From assembly GCA_019096195.1 (NCBI GenBank), contig JAGTXK010000073.1:1550001-1614000 (forward strand): a DNA stretch of 64,000 nucleotides, in the 5' to 3' direction. The stretch is from Boletus sp. NGJ (lineage: Eukaryota; Basidiomycota; Agaricomycetes; Boletales; Boletaceae). Shown here piece by piece: positions 24,156-34,261 of this stretch. The position numbers and the translations under genes are program-made. Below the pieces are notes generated by a model that was given only the letters and a program-made list of their open reading frames with translations, was not told the origin of the DNA and ran no database searches. The number at the start of each line of letters is the position of its first letter. Within the stretch, counting starts at the first letter, position 1.

Positions 24156-26633
24156 TCAATCAAACACAATTTTTGTCGCCGTGCCCGTGATATCATCTCT
24201 AAAGAATGCCCCATACGAACCATGTGTCCTCTTCTTGATCGTCATCGGGAACTTCTGCAACCTGTCTGCCATCTCGTCAAAATGAGAGTCTCGGAGCACG
24301 CGAGCTAGTTCGCCAGCGAGGGCTCGTTCGTGGTTCTCTCCCGTGAAGAACGTGATCGATTTTCCGCTGCGTCCAGCTCGGCCTGTGGGCGATACAAGAA
24401 TGTTAGCCGGAGCATGTGAGGCAAATCGACATTTGAACCACTCACCAGTTCTTCCGATCCGGTGAATATAATCCTCAATAGTCAGTGGGAAGGTATAATT
24501 AATGACAGCCCCAACATTTGGGATATCCAGTCCCCTCGCTGCCACATCAGTTGCCACTAATAGCCCGGTTTCGCCGCTCTTGAATTTCTCTAGAGCATCC
24601 ATACGTGCGGATTGCGACATATCGCCATGGAGCGCACCGACAGAATATCCTTGTTGGCGAAGTGTGGATTCGACCCGCGATGCTTCCTTTTTATAGAGTG
24701 CAAAGACAAGAATGCGAGCTTCAGGAGAGCCTTTCGTGGATTTTTTCTTGTGAGAAAGCGTTTTCAGCGTTTTCGACAGACGAGAGCTGGAAAGTTGGTA
24801 AGCACCGTCAAAGAACGAAGGAATGTAGATACGGTGGTGCGAAACGATCCACGTACTCCTTTTCCCGAGGGTCGTCAAATACTTCTATGATTTGCTCGAC
24901 ATGGCTATTCGCTGTCAGATCGTCGCTGCCGACGGTGACGCGGACAGGATTTCGCTGGAACGTGCTCGCAAGCTTCCGCACTGCTTCAGGCCATGTTGCA
25001 CTGACTGTAAAAGTCATGAGTGTCCAGGTAACTGAAGGGGAGTAACAGTCAGGGATGGACATACACATCATTGTCTGCCGATCATATCCTTGCATTGTGT
25101 AAGAGATGATCTTTCTAATGTCGTTCTCGAACCCGCGATCAAGCATCCTATCGGCCTCGTCCAGCACCAGATAGTTGACACTGACATTGCCAAGGGAGTT
25201 GAGACAGGATAGAGCATCATGGAAATGTGAACACACCTCGACAGATCGCAAGCACCCGCGTCAACTAAATCTAATATCCTCCCCGGCGTCCCGACCACAA
25301 TCCTTGTCAGTTTCCCGTCCTTGTCCCCATTCTTAAGAGCATTTATCTGCGGTGCTTTGTCGACACCGCCGAAAACGGCAACACTAGCAATATTGAAAGG
25401 AGCACCAAGGGCCGATAGAGCGTCGTGGGTCTGAAGCGCAAGTTCACGGGTTGGGGCTACGACGAGAATGGACACGGAATTCGCGGTTTTCGACTTTGAT
25501 TTTTTGGTTTTTAAGGCGTCTGGAGAGGGTATAGAAACGAGTCGGGCGAGGGCGGGTATGCCAAACGCCAACGTCTTTCCACTGTTCCGCAACTAGTCAA
25601 CTCCCGGCAATAGAATGGAGCAGTACTGTAACCGATGCCATAGAGGACACAGTATAAAAAGGACACACCTTCCTGTTTCGGCGATACCCACTACATCGCG
25701 TCCCTCCAAAGCGGGGGGCCACGCGCAAGCCTGAATCGGAGTAGGTTCTTTGAAGTCTTTGAAAGCTGCTTTCAGCGCGTCTGGGACCTGGAGCTGGTCA
25801 AAAGAGATGATGGGGATGACGGGTGGGAGAGAGGGGGGTGTATGGACGGTAATAGAATGCTTGGTGAGGAAGACGGAAGCATCAGTGGAGTTGGTGGGTG
25901 TAATGGCTATTGGGACGGGAGGTGGCAAAGCAGTACCTTCTGACGAAGTGACAGGTGTAGATGGTTGAGTATGAGACCCAGATTCGACTTGCTTGTCTTT
26001 TTTCCCTTTCTTTTGTTTTTTGGGTGGACTCGGTTGCTCGGTATTCGCGCCGTCTACGTCGCCTTCGGGATGGTGCTTACGCTTACGGTGCTTTTTATTT
26101 TCCACAGTGGTATCTGGTAATAGTGGATCTGATAGAGGAAGTTGCAGAGGGCAAGAAAAGACGGGCGTGGAAGTACTACTCACCCATATCCATCGATGCT
26201 TGTTCTACTGACTCGGGTTTTTGTGAGTTAGGTGTGCTATCCCCTTTCTTCGACTTTTTCTTTGACTTGTTTCCGCCCCACTCCTTTTCGGAAGACTGGG
26301 CCGAGTCGTTTTTGCCTGCACGAAATTATTCAGGGCCCTTGGGCCCAGCAGGATGACGATTGCGTACCTACAGCCATCGGAGGGTGTCCGATGTCAACTT
26401 TGGTGACGAGAGCATGTTCTTCATTCTTGTAAGAGTTTCGTCGGCTTTTCGTCTTGTCTTCTTTCTTCTTCTCGACTGACTTGTTCGTGCTGGGTCAATA
26501 TGCTGGATTCCGTGAGATGGAGGGACAGACCTTTATCGATGCCTTCTAAGTGTGGTGGTTGACCGGTAGCGAGATCTACTTTCTTTGATTTCTTGCGCTT
26601 TTTCGACCACTCGTCCTGTGCGTCTTTAGACAT
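24156..26633 (-). CDS. DBP3: ATP-dependent RNA helicase DBP3 (60S ribosome biogenesis)
   Basis: Starts at 26633 on the minus strand with a Lys-rich N-terminus typical of nucleolar helicases, then a helicase core. Visible motifs: Q-motif [18 protein letters not shown], motif I completed across an intron (ETG/SGKT), Ia APTRELALQ, Ib [46 protein letters not shown] and [17 protein letters not shown]. The ending THGSYGAFF is characteristic of Dbp3. In yeast Dbp3 acts in pre-rRNA processing of ITS1. The stop is the TGA at 24158-24156. It shares a 154-bp gap with DOT1 on the other strand. Confidence 0.92.
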
Positions 26634-26787
26634 TGTGTCTGGCTCAAGCTTGCAGGGTATCTTGACTCTTGCTGAGTTAATAGTAATCACGTGATTGAGG
26701 GGACGCGAGACCGCCATAAATGAGTGATCCCGCCAACGAGTGGACATCCGGCAGGCTGTGGCCCGAAAAACGCTGGCAGAGGACGAC
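26634..26787. promoter_or_regulatory. Bidirectional promoter DBP3/DOT1 with 12-bp E-box palindrome
   Basis: Only 154 bp separate the two start codons. In the middle, 26685-26696 is the perfect palindrome AATCACGTGATT, an extended E-box. Its symmetry and central place make it a good candidate for a shared activator site. Confidence 0.55.
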
Positions 26788-28894
26788 ATGACAGTACCAG
26801 AGATATGCGTGACTACCCGACGGGCTTGGAAGACGCAGCTGCACCAACTGGAGGCACAGGCACACGCCCTCGCTACACCGAGTCAGCCCCATGACACGTC
26901 CAGCCCACCCACCTCCTCTCCCGACTCCCTTTCTAATTCCTCCAGTCCACTCACAGATACGTCCGAATTTGATCTCCCTTCTCCTTCCCGCGAGACTTCC
27001 GTCTCTGCTTCCTCTTCATCCAAACGACAGCGTGCACCCACTCTCGTCGATGCCCCGAGAGTGACCCGTCCCGGCAAGATCAAGAAACGTGCTAGCACCA
27101 GTGCGCGCACCTCGCGGTCATCTTCCAGAGGGGAGAGCAGACAGAGAAGCGTCGCGTTGGACGAACCTATCTATCGTTCTGACAGATCCCGTTCTACCTC
27201 GGCATTCCCTCCCCCTGCCAAAGTACTTACCAGGGAATGGGAATGGTGGTCGATCGAGGACGGGTCTCCCGGGGATGGCTTTATTAGCGCTGCCGACGTC
27301 GTGCGGAGGCTGACAAAGACGTACAAAAGTTGTGAGTTCCGTACGAGGTATGATGCATGAGATGGTACTTATTCTGTGCGGAAGACTTTAGGAATCCCGA
27401 CGATCCAGACGATAAGTCTTTCGAGGCTGAGAATCTTCCAACTGCTGATTTAGAGTATCCTAATAATTATGCTAATGAAAAGTGCGTGTTCCATCACCTT
27501 TCGACCGCGCTCTCTCGGTTTTCATGTTCTCGACACAACGTAGATTTATGTTATTGGTACCTAAGGACAAGGATCATTATAACCCCATCATGTGCTTGGA
27601 ACACTCGCTATATACTATCATCGACTGTGTGTACAGTTTTTTATCCATTACAGTCTTTGTTAACAATCTTCTAGTCTATCTTAACCCTGCGCAGAAAGCG
27701 TTATTTGGTTCATTACCCACCGAATCACTCTCCGACGACACCCCACCCCCTTCCCCTTCTCCACTCACCCGACCTGACCCTTCTGATGCTTCCAATTCCC
27801 TTGATGCTCCACCAGAACCCCCCAACCCGCCCCAACTACATACCGTTCCCGCTCGGCCAGATCACCTTCGATTGCTCCAACGTGCCATCCGTCGACGTGA
27901 TGGCCCGCTCTTCCTCTCCACTCTTGAAACCATAAACCAACTTCTCCGTTCACTCAAATACCCACCTCTCCCATCAGACGTATTCCTTCCCGCCCCACCC
28001 AATGTGTTAACCTCTGCTGTACGCGCATGGACACATCCAAGGGGAATCCCCGAAAAAGTCTTGTTGCGGATAGTAGATGAAACGTATCAGCGATGTGTTG
28101 GCCCTAACATCAAATACTTGCATCGCTATGAGGCATTCTCAAGCGAGGTGTATGGCGAGCTAATGCCCGGCTTTACTTCTGATATTATCGCCGCTACGGG
28201 TCTTAATTCTTCTTCTCTCCTCATGGACCTTGGCTCAGGAGTAGGCAACGTGTTGCTACAGGCATCCCTCCAAACAGGGTGTCGGAGCTACGGGATCGAG
28301 CTCTTGGAGGGTCCTGCAGATGTTGCAAGGCAACACTGGAAGCAATTTCAGAAACGGTGTCGGATGTGGGGCGTGCGCACTGGCGATGTCGAGCTCGAAC
28401 AAGGTGATATGCTTCGGAGCAAGCGAGCCTCGGAGCTGCTGGGAGAGGCGGATGTAGTTTTGGTAAATAACAAGGTGTTTCAACAATCTCGTGAGTGTCT
28501 TATTGTCTCGCTCCAGGATGTCGCGTCTGAAGGATGTACTCCGCGTCAATTGTTCGTAGTGAACGAGGCGCTGAGAGCGAAATTCTTGGATCTCAAGGAA
28601 GGCGCAATAGTGGTTTCGCTCAAACCCTTCGTGTCTCCTAATGCCCGCGTGACGGAGCGCAACGTACGTGAACCGATTTGTCTACTTGGATCATACCATG
28701 ATTACATGCCCTTCCCACAGGTCGACGATATCTGTGCCATTTTCGACGTCGTCGAACGGCCATATCGGTCTGGGAGTGTCTCATGGGGAAGTGGTGGTGG
28801 GACATACTATTTGCATCGTGTCGATAGGGTGGGGTATGCAAATGTTAGGCAGCGATTTGAGAATTTGCGAGCGAGGAGTGCGAGACGGCGGTGA
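26788..28894 (+). CDS. DOT1: Histone H3-K79 methyltransferase
   Basis: The first ATG (26788) gives a Ser/Thr-rich, basic N-terminus suited to nucleosome binding, followed by the catalytic DOT1 fold. Visible are YGELMPGFTSDIIAATG, the S-adenosylmethionine loop DLGSGVGNVLLQAS, YGIELLEGP and the active-site NNKVF, which a 69-bp intron (28491-28559) joins to LNEALRAKFLDLKEG and IVVSLKPF. Other introns lie near 27330-27390, 27480-27543, 27628-27675 and 28663-28720. The protein ends RARSARRR at TGA 28892-28894. By family knowledge it methylates Lys79 of histone H3 in nucleosomes. The frame is intact. Some internal introns are multiples of three or open in frame, so retention would lengthen the protein rather than stop it. 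Confidence 0.92.
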
Positions 28895-29559
28895 CAGGGG
28901 AAGGGGCTATGGACCACATGGTGATCTTGTTGGGAGATGTACAATGAAGATGATATCGGTCGTGCACGCTCTAAGTAGGATGTTGACTCCTGACAGAGTT
29001 TAAATAGAGACTCTGGAGATTGTGCCTGTGGCCATCAAAGAAGATTTATTACTAGAGGAAGCGCCGGTTCCGGCAGTAACCTTGTTTACAGAGAATAGTG
29101 CACCTGAGATGTTAACGTAGGCAGTTGCCGGTCCAAGACACATACACAAGATACGCGAGGGGGGCCAGGTTGATCTGAAGGCAGTATAGATTACATCCAG
29201 AGATTGTAACCCAGTTATAAACTACAGGTGTCAGGCAAGAAGACAGGGACACGAGTACGAAGCAGTGACATAGCGAGAAGGGAAGAACCTGAGGGAGTGT
29301 ATAGAACAAGGGGTGTAGCAAAAGGGAAAGGGGGGTTATGAACAAGAGGGAGTATATCAGTACACGGAAAAATCAGCTGTCGAACGGGGATTTGCCAAAC
29401 ATCAAATCAGAGAAGGAAAGGACGAGAAAGTTGCAACCAAGGTGCGGTTTGAAGTCAAGTACGAGACTTATTGCCAGGAGATGCGGCGCTAACGCGAACA
29501 CGTTTGAAGGGGCTGCTGGGTAGCGCGTCGGGACCGCGAAGGACTTGTAACCTCCGCAA
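28895..29559. other. Intergenic sequence between DOT1 and Helitron debris
   Basis: DOT1 3' flank passing into what is probably eroded Helitron sequence. A few short frames are open, but I could not match anything before about 29560 to the helicase. Confidence 0.4.
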
Positions 29560-30003
29560 CAATGTTGCCTCGTAAGGATGCTGAGCACAAAAGTAACGCA
29601 GCTCGAAGGATTGGAGCAGAATGTGATACCAATCACACCATTAGATCGAACTTTCACAATCGCCGCAGGGAATCACAACAAAACAATTCACAGGACTCAG
29701 TACCCGCTCACACCGGCGTACGCATTCACCGACTACCGTTCGCAGAGACAAACAATACGCCACGCAATAATTGACATAGGAACACCGCCAACCGGATCAC
29801 TAACCCCATTCAACATATACATGGCGTTATCGCGGTGTCGCGGTCGAGACAACATCCGTTTACTACGGGATTTCGACGAGAAACTCCTAACAAGCCATCC
29901 CAGCGAGTATTTACGAGCGGAAGACGAGAGGTTGGACAAGTTGGACAGAGATACGAAACAGTGGTGGAACAGTTTACAAACAACTACTGCCATGCCAAAC
30001 TAA
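29560..30003 (+). mobile_element. 5'-truncated Helitron: C-terminal end of the Rep/Pif1-like helicase
   Basis: The plus frame ending at TAA 30001-30003 codes about 145 residues of the last part of a Helitron helicase. Hallmarks are LEGLEQNVIPITPLDRTF, the segment TQYPLTPAYAFTDYRSQ leading to QTI, DIGTPPTG, FNIYMALSRCRGRDNIRLLRDFD and the acidic tail RAEDERLDKLDRDTKQWW. The usual QGQT of this motif reads QRQT here. Rep nuclease and the ATP-binding half are missing, and an in-frame stop lies shortly upstream, so it cannot move by itself. No clear CTRR terminus with a hairpin could be fixed downstream. Confidence 0.85.
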
Positions 30004-30216
30004 CCCATGAATAATGTACATTGAAAACGAACAAAACCGAGACATGCATAGTAAAACGACACAGCTACATAGAATCCACCGAACATACGTGCCAAAGAGA
30101 TTCAGAAAATGAGGACGTTGAACACAGGCGCGGTCTAAAGTCGATACATGTAAATACACGAATTACTTAACGTATGAAAAGGCTTGGCGTGACTGACTAA
30201 GTTGTAATGCGAAGAT
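30004..30216. other. Short AT-rich spacer after the Helitron tail
   Basis: Contains no motif I recognise; it may be the remaining 3' end of the Helitron or the 3' UTR of the next minus-strand gene. Confidence 0.3.
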
Positions 30217-31173
30217 TTACTGATGGCCGGCAGCCGGCCCCCGATCCAAACCAACATCTTGCATTTGTCCTGAATATTGATTGAAGAGAGTTAGTAATGG
30301 ATGGAATAAAAAATTAAACTTACCAGGAAATATCTGATACTCATTCGGAATCCGAGCCGCCCAACGTTGACGGCTGATTACAGCCCTGGCTATGTCATGT
30401 GCCTTCTTGGCAGCCACTGGGATGTACCAGAGGAAGTGCATCTGCCTTGTGAGATAGTGAGGCTGTTGAGCCTCACCAATCCCATTAAAAGCGAGATTTG
30501 CTGCTTCAAGGATTGCCAATGAGAATATATAGCATGACGCGTTTGTTAGGTGGTACTGGGAGATGTCGTCGGAGATTGACACAATTAGATGGGATGTGTC
30601 GAGCAGTGTGGGCGCATGTTGAGGCTCCCACGTTAGATGATGCAAGCGGTCGTGCTCCATTTGGATTGTGCCGAGATCGCCAAGAATGGTGAACTTGTCA
30701 TTGGCTGTACCCCACAAGCCAAGTCTTGCAGGGAGCGAGTTGCCGGCGATAGTGCGCGAAACCCTGATTGCGACAGGGGCGAAATCTTCACTTGTGGTCT
30801 GGGCTGTCTGGCGGGGTTGGGTTACCAGGAGGACAAACTCATGTTGATATCCGAACACCGTCCGCTCCTTGTACAAGGAGATCTCTGTGATAACATAACG
30901 TCGTTCAGGGTCCCATTGATTCACGTTGTCGAACCATGCATGTGGCGTCCGGGGTGTGTGATTGGCGAGTAAGTTCTGCGTGGGGGATTTGGGTGTTTTC
31001 GTAGGCTTTTCAGTCTGGGAAAGAGAGGCGAGCGCATAGGGATATAAAACAGAAAATTTGAATTCCATCCTGATAATATTCTGGACTGGAATACGGTCAC
31101 AGGTGGTTTCAAAGACCTGCCGGAAATCCCAGCTGGCATATCCCAAGCGCTGCTGAGTCAGCCACATTGCCAT
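30217..31173 (-). CDS. Unrecognised protein, about 300 residues
   Basis: On the minus strand an ATG at 31173 opens a frame with MEFKFSVLYPYALASL, then WFDNVNQWDPERRYVITE and LYKERTVFGYQHEFVLLV, and a C-terminal half with many aromatic and hydrophobic residues. A GT-AG intron near 30325-30270 removes a stretch that is open in frame, giving a C-terminus GQMQDVGLDRGPAAGHQ. The last codons contain the GC palindrome GGCCGGCAGCCGGCC. I do not recognise the family. Its 5' end abuts the truncated ARP5 and its 3' end abuts Helitron debris, so it may have arrived with a mobile insertion. An internal start at 31068 (MEFKFS) is a possible alternative. Confidence 0.6.
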   Translation of the reverse strand: MAMWLTQQRLGYASWDFRQVFETTCDRIPVQNIIRMEFKFSVLYPYALASLSQTEKPTKTPKSPTQNLLANHTPRTPHAWFDNVNQWDPERRYVITEISLYKERTVFGYQHEFVLLVTQPRQTAQTTSEDFAPVAIRVSRTIAGNSLPARLGLWGTANDKFTILGDLGTIQMEHDRLHHLTWEPQHAPTLLDTSHLIVSISDDISQYHLTNASCYIFSLAILEAANLAFNGIGEAQQPHYLTRQMHFLWYIPVAAKKAHDIARAVISRQRWAARIPNEYQIFPGKFNFLFHPLLTLFNQYSGQMQDVGLDRGPAAGHQ

Positions 31174-33921
31174 TTTTGGTGGAAAGCCCGTATGAGTGTG
31201 CCGAATGTGATCGCCAGATTCAAGTATAACCAGCCATTGTTGTTGTTCGGAGAATGTGTTGACGCGGAGAGTGGGGCCAAGGGACAGGCAAAGACCCCTT
31301 GGGAAGGGGACGTGCTGCTCAACTTTGATGCACTGGTGGGCTGGTCCTCTCCGAGTTTCGGGTCCTACCCCTGCTTGTCTGAATTAGCGTACCTCGTGCC
31401 CTTCAAACCTCCATGTGACATTGCTTCGTAACAGAACCGATACATGCATCAGAGCTGACACGCATCTATTCTGCAGGAACATGGACTCGACTGTGCGTTC
31501 ATTCAACTGGGAATCGACGCCTCGAGCGTTGAGCATCCCGTACTGATGACCGAGCGTCTGGGATCACCCCTACACTCCCGCACACGTACGTCACTCTCTA
31601 TCATAGTGCTGTCGGGCAATTTCACCAACGCCAACATTTCAAGTAACCTCCGAGCTCATGTTTGAGCAATATTCCGTCCCCACGCTCGCATACTGTATCG
31701 ACTCTGTCATGTCGTTCTACCAGAACAATCGTCCTTTCGTGCCAAACGCACCGTTTGCTCAAGATGGATTGGTTATCTCGTTCAACCTGGCGTCTACTTC
31801 TGTAATTCCCATTCTAAGTAGGAGGGGCATATTGAGCCAAGCCAAGCGGTGAGTACTCGCTCAGACGAACTGTCACCCGTTCAAATTGGCATCTGCGAGC
31901 GCTGAACTGGACGTTTAAACACATGGGATACCATGGGGTGCACAGCAGAGTACAGAGTACTTGCTGAAGCTTATCCAGCTCAAGTACCATAGTTTTCCGA
32001 CCCGCGTCACGTCTACGCAGGCCGCCGTGCGTCTCCTTCACTTCGTTTCATCCATGCTCATCTCATGCCTTTTCCCACTTTCACCTGGGTGGTACAAATT
32101 GTGTGACCTTGAATTTCCATCCTGATTGTTCCAGTGGATGCTCCACAACTTTTGCGAATTCGCCACGGATTACCCCTCTACGCTTCGCTCTCTCAAAATC
32201 CCTGCCAACATGCGTGCTTCAGAACGAATAGTCCAGTTTCCTTTCGCGCTTCCTGTCGTGGGAGAGAAAACGGAAGAGGAACTTGCTAGGATTGCCGAAA
32301 AGAGGAAGGAACAGGGGAAGAAGTTACAAGAGATGGCAGCCAAAAATCGAATGGATAAGGTTTGCGTCACAGTGTTCTATCCTCTGCTGTTGCTGCCACT
32401 TGCATGCTGACGCTTGGTATCTCCACAGCTCATGCAAAAGGGAACCGGTTTACAATATCTCCTCAACCTGAAAGGAGGGCGTAGTGAGAATCTCAAACGT
32501 ACACGAAAAAAGGATGTGGATGGGACGGATGAGCCAGTGGTGCGTGACGCGTCATTCGCCCTCGGTACATTTCTTCACGACCGAGATAAACGTTAGGGAG
32601 AACCGACTTTCAATTTGGTCGATGTGCCGGATGCGGAGGTATTTTCATTTGCCTCTGGGAGGACGGACGTTCAGATTGTCTCTGGCACGTGGACTACATC
32701 GTAACAGCTCGACGACGAGGGCATCAAAGAGAAAAAGAAACAGAAACTCATGAAAGCTGGATGGGAAGCACGTGCACGAGCTCGACGGGAGAAAGAAAAG
32801 GAGAGAGAGGAGAAAGAAGCTGGAGAGCAGCGAGACGAAGAAGAAGGGGAGAACAATTTCGAGGAATGGGCGAGTCGTTTGCGAAGGGAGCAAGAGGTAC
32901 GTCAGCTTCCATCCCTCGCGCTGTACTAATCATAAGTGACCGTTGTCATAAACGCACATGATCTATTGTAGGCTTTGATGAACAAGATGAAGGAACGAGG
33001 AAGAAGGAAAGCGGCGCTTGCGGATCGGAAGAGTGTAGCGGCTCAAGTAAGGATGAAGAATATCACTTCGCTCGCGGCTGATGACAGAGTGTCGAAGAAG
33101 AAGCGTGAAGCTGGAGCAGGTGCGTTTTGCCTACAACCCGCTGAAATGTTGTAACTGGCACTGCACAGAGGACATGTTTGGTGCTGACGATGAGGATTGG
33201 GCCATATATCGCAAGATTATAATGCACTCTAGCCAAGTCATCAGCCCTGCGTGAACTTACACATTCCATTATTCTAAAACACGGCAGCGCCGTCGTCGGA
33301 CGAAGAGGAAGACTACAGCCAACTTCAGATTATCGAGAGCAAGCTACTACAATATGAGCCCACCTTCACTACCCAGCACACGCATGCCTCATTGTCTTCC
33401 CAGCGGTCCGCGCTGCTGTCGGCGTTCCGGCCTCAATACGTGGAATGCGATATCGCGGGAAACAGCCGGACACACCTGAACACGGAACGGTGGCGTGTCT
33501 GCGAGACGTACTTCTCGCCTGGGATGGCAGGCGTGGACTCGGCGGGCGTAGGGGAAGTTCTACAAAGCGTCCAAATCACGACTTGTCAAGGTCGGTGGTC
33601 GGGTTTTCCATCTTCCGTCCTTACGCTGACGATTTCGTTAATTTCCGGTTCTTGAATGTGTTTATCACGGGCGGTTAGTCGCAGTTCCCTGGTCTCCGCG
33701 AACGGATCTATGCGACGCTTAGGCCGATATTACCACCTGAGATGTACCTGGGCGAAGTGGTACGCGCCGCGGATCCATCGTTGGATGCGTGGCGGGGTAT
33801 GGCTGCGTTTGCGAATACGGAAGAGTTCAACTGGGTCGGGGTCACGAGAGAAGAATATGATGAGTGGGGCGGAGAACGGATTAAGCGGTGGTGAGGAGGG
33901 AACTGGAATTCCACTGTGTAA
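31174..33921 (+). pseudogene. ARP5: Truncated, decayed actin-related protein 5 gene (INO80 complex subunit)
   Basis: ARP5 similarity begins abruptly around VPNVIARFKYNQPLLLFGE (31195) and continues through KTPWEGDVLLNFDAL, EHPVLMTERLGSPLHSRT, FEQYSVPTLAYCIDS, the long Lys/Glu/Arg insert typical of Arp5 (about 32745-33110), EDMFGADDEDWAIYRKI, NTERWRVCETYFSPGMAGVD and DPSLDAWRGMAAFA. The conserved N-terminal nucleotide loop (IDNGS type) is missing upstream. Other damage: no GT donor after AIYRKI (sequence reads ATAATG), a one-base shift near 33565 before SKSRLVK, loss of the next intron's AG, an in-frame TAG at 33676-33678, and TGA at 33892-33894 where a Trp belongs in the usual RWWGGNWN ending. 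Taken together this is a dead copy. By family knowledge intact Arp5 pairs with Ies6 in INO80 chromatin remodelling. Confidence 0.8.
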
Positions 33922-34261
33922 AAAGCGATTTAAAAGGCGATAGGTGGCTACTAGCAGGCTGTGGTACTATCATGGACCCTCGATCGCACAATTTTGGCCA
34001 CTGTTTGAATAACTTTTCATTGGGTTTGAAGGAGCTCAATTGTTACCTTGCTGGAGGCAAGGTCATATGACGCGGATTTCGTCTGCCAATAATCAACAGT
34101 CGCAGATAGCCCCTCCGCTGTACTTTCATGAATATCATCTTTAGTGGCTGTGTATGTAACCCAATTTGATGTTCCTATTCTCAGCCTAAGTAGTACTAGT
34201 ACGTCGGTGCTGAGTGCTCTTTCTGCTTTTATCACAAGTCTGCGACGACGACTCGGAGGCC
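33922..34261. other. Intergenic region before the TFIIIC gene
   Basis: About 340 bp, moderately AT-rich, holding the TFIIIC promoter. No coding motif seen. Confidence 0.5.

Noticed and set aside
27482-28894. Unspliced 470-codon DOT1 frame
   Set aside because: It translates through segments that look like introns (for example 28491-28559) and adds residues foreign to DOT1.
30224-30238. GGCCGGCAGCCGGCC palindrome as the 3' hairpin of the Helitron
   Set aside because: No CTRR end follows within the usual distance and the palindrome lies in the last codons of the minus-strand gene.
31150-31160. CTGAGT as the Helitron 3' end at the ARP5 breakpoint
   Set aside because: It lacks the expected T directly after CTRR and no hairpin precedes it; too short to trust.
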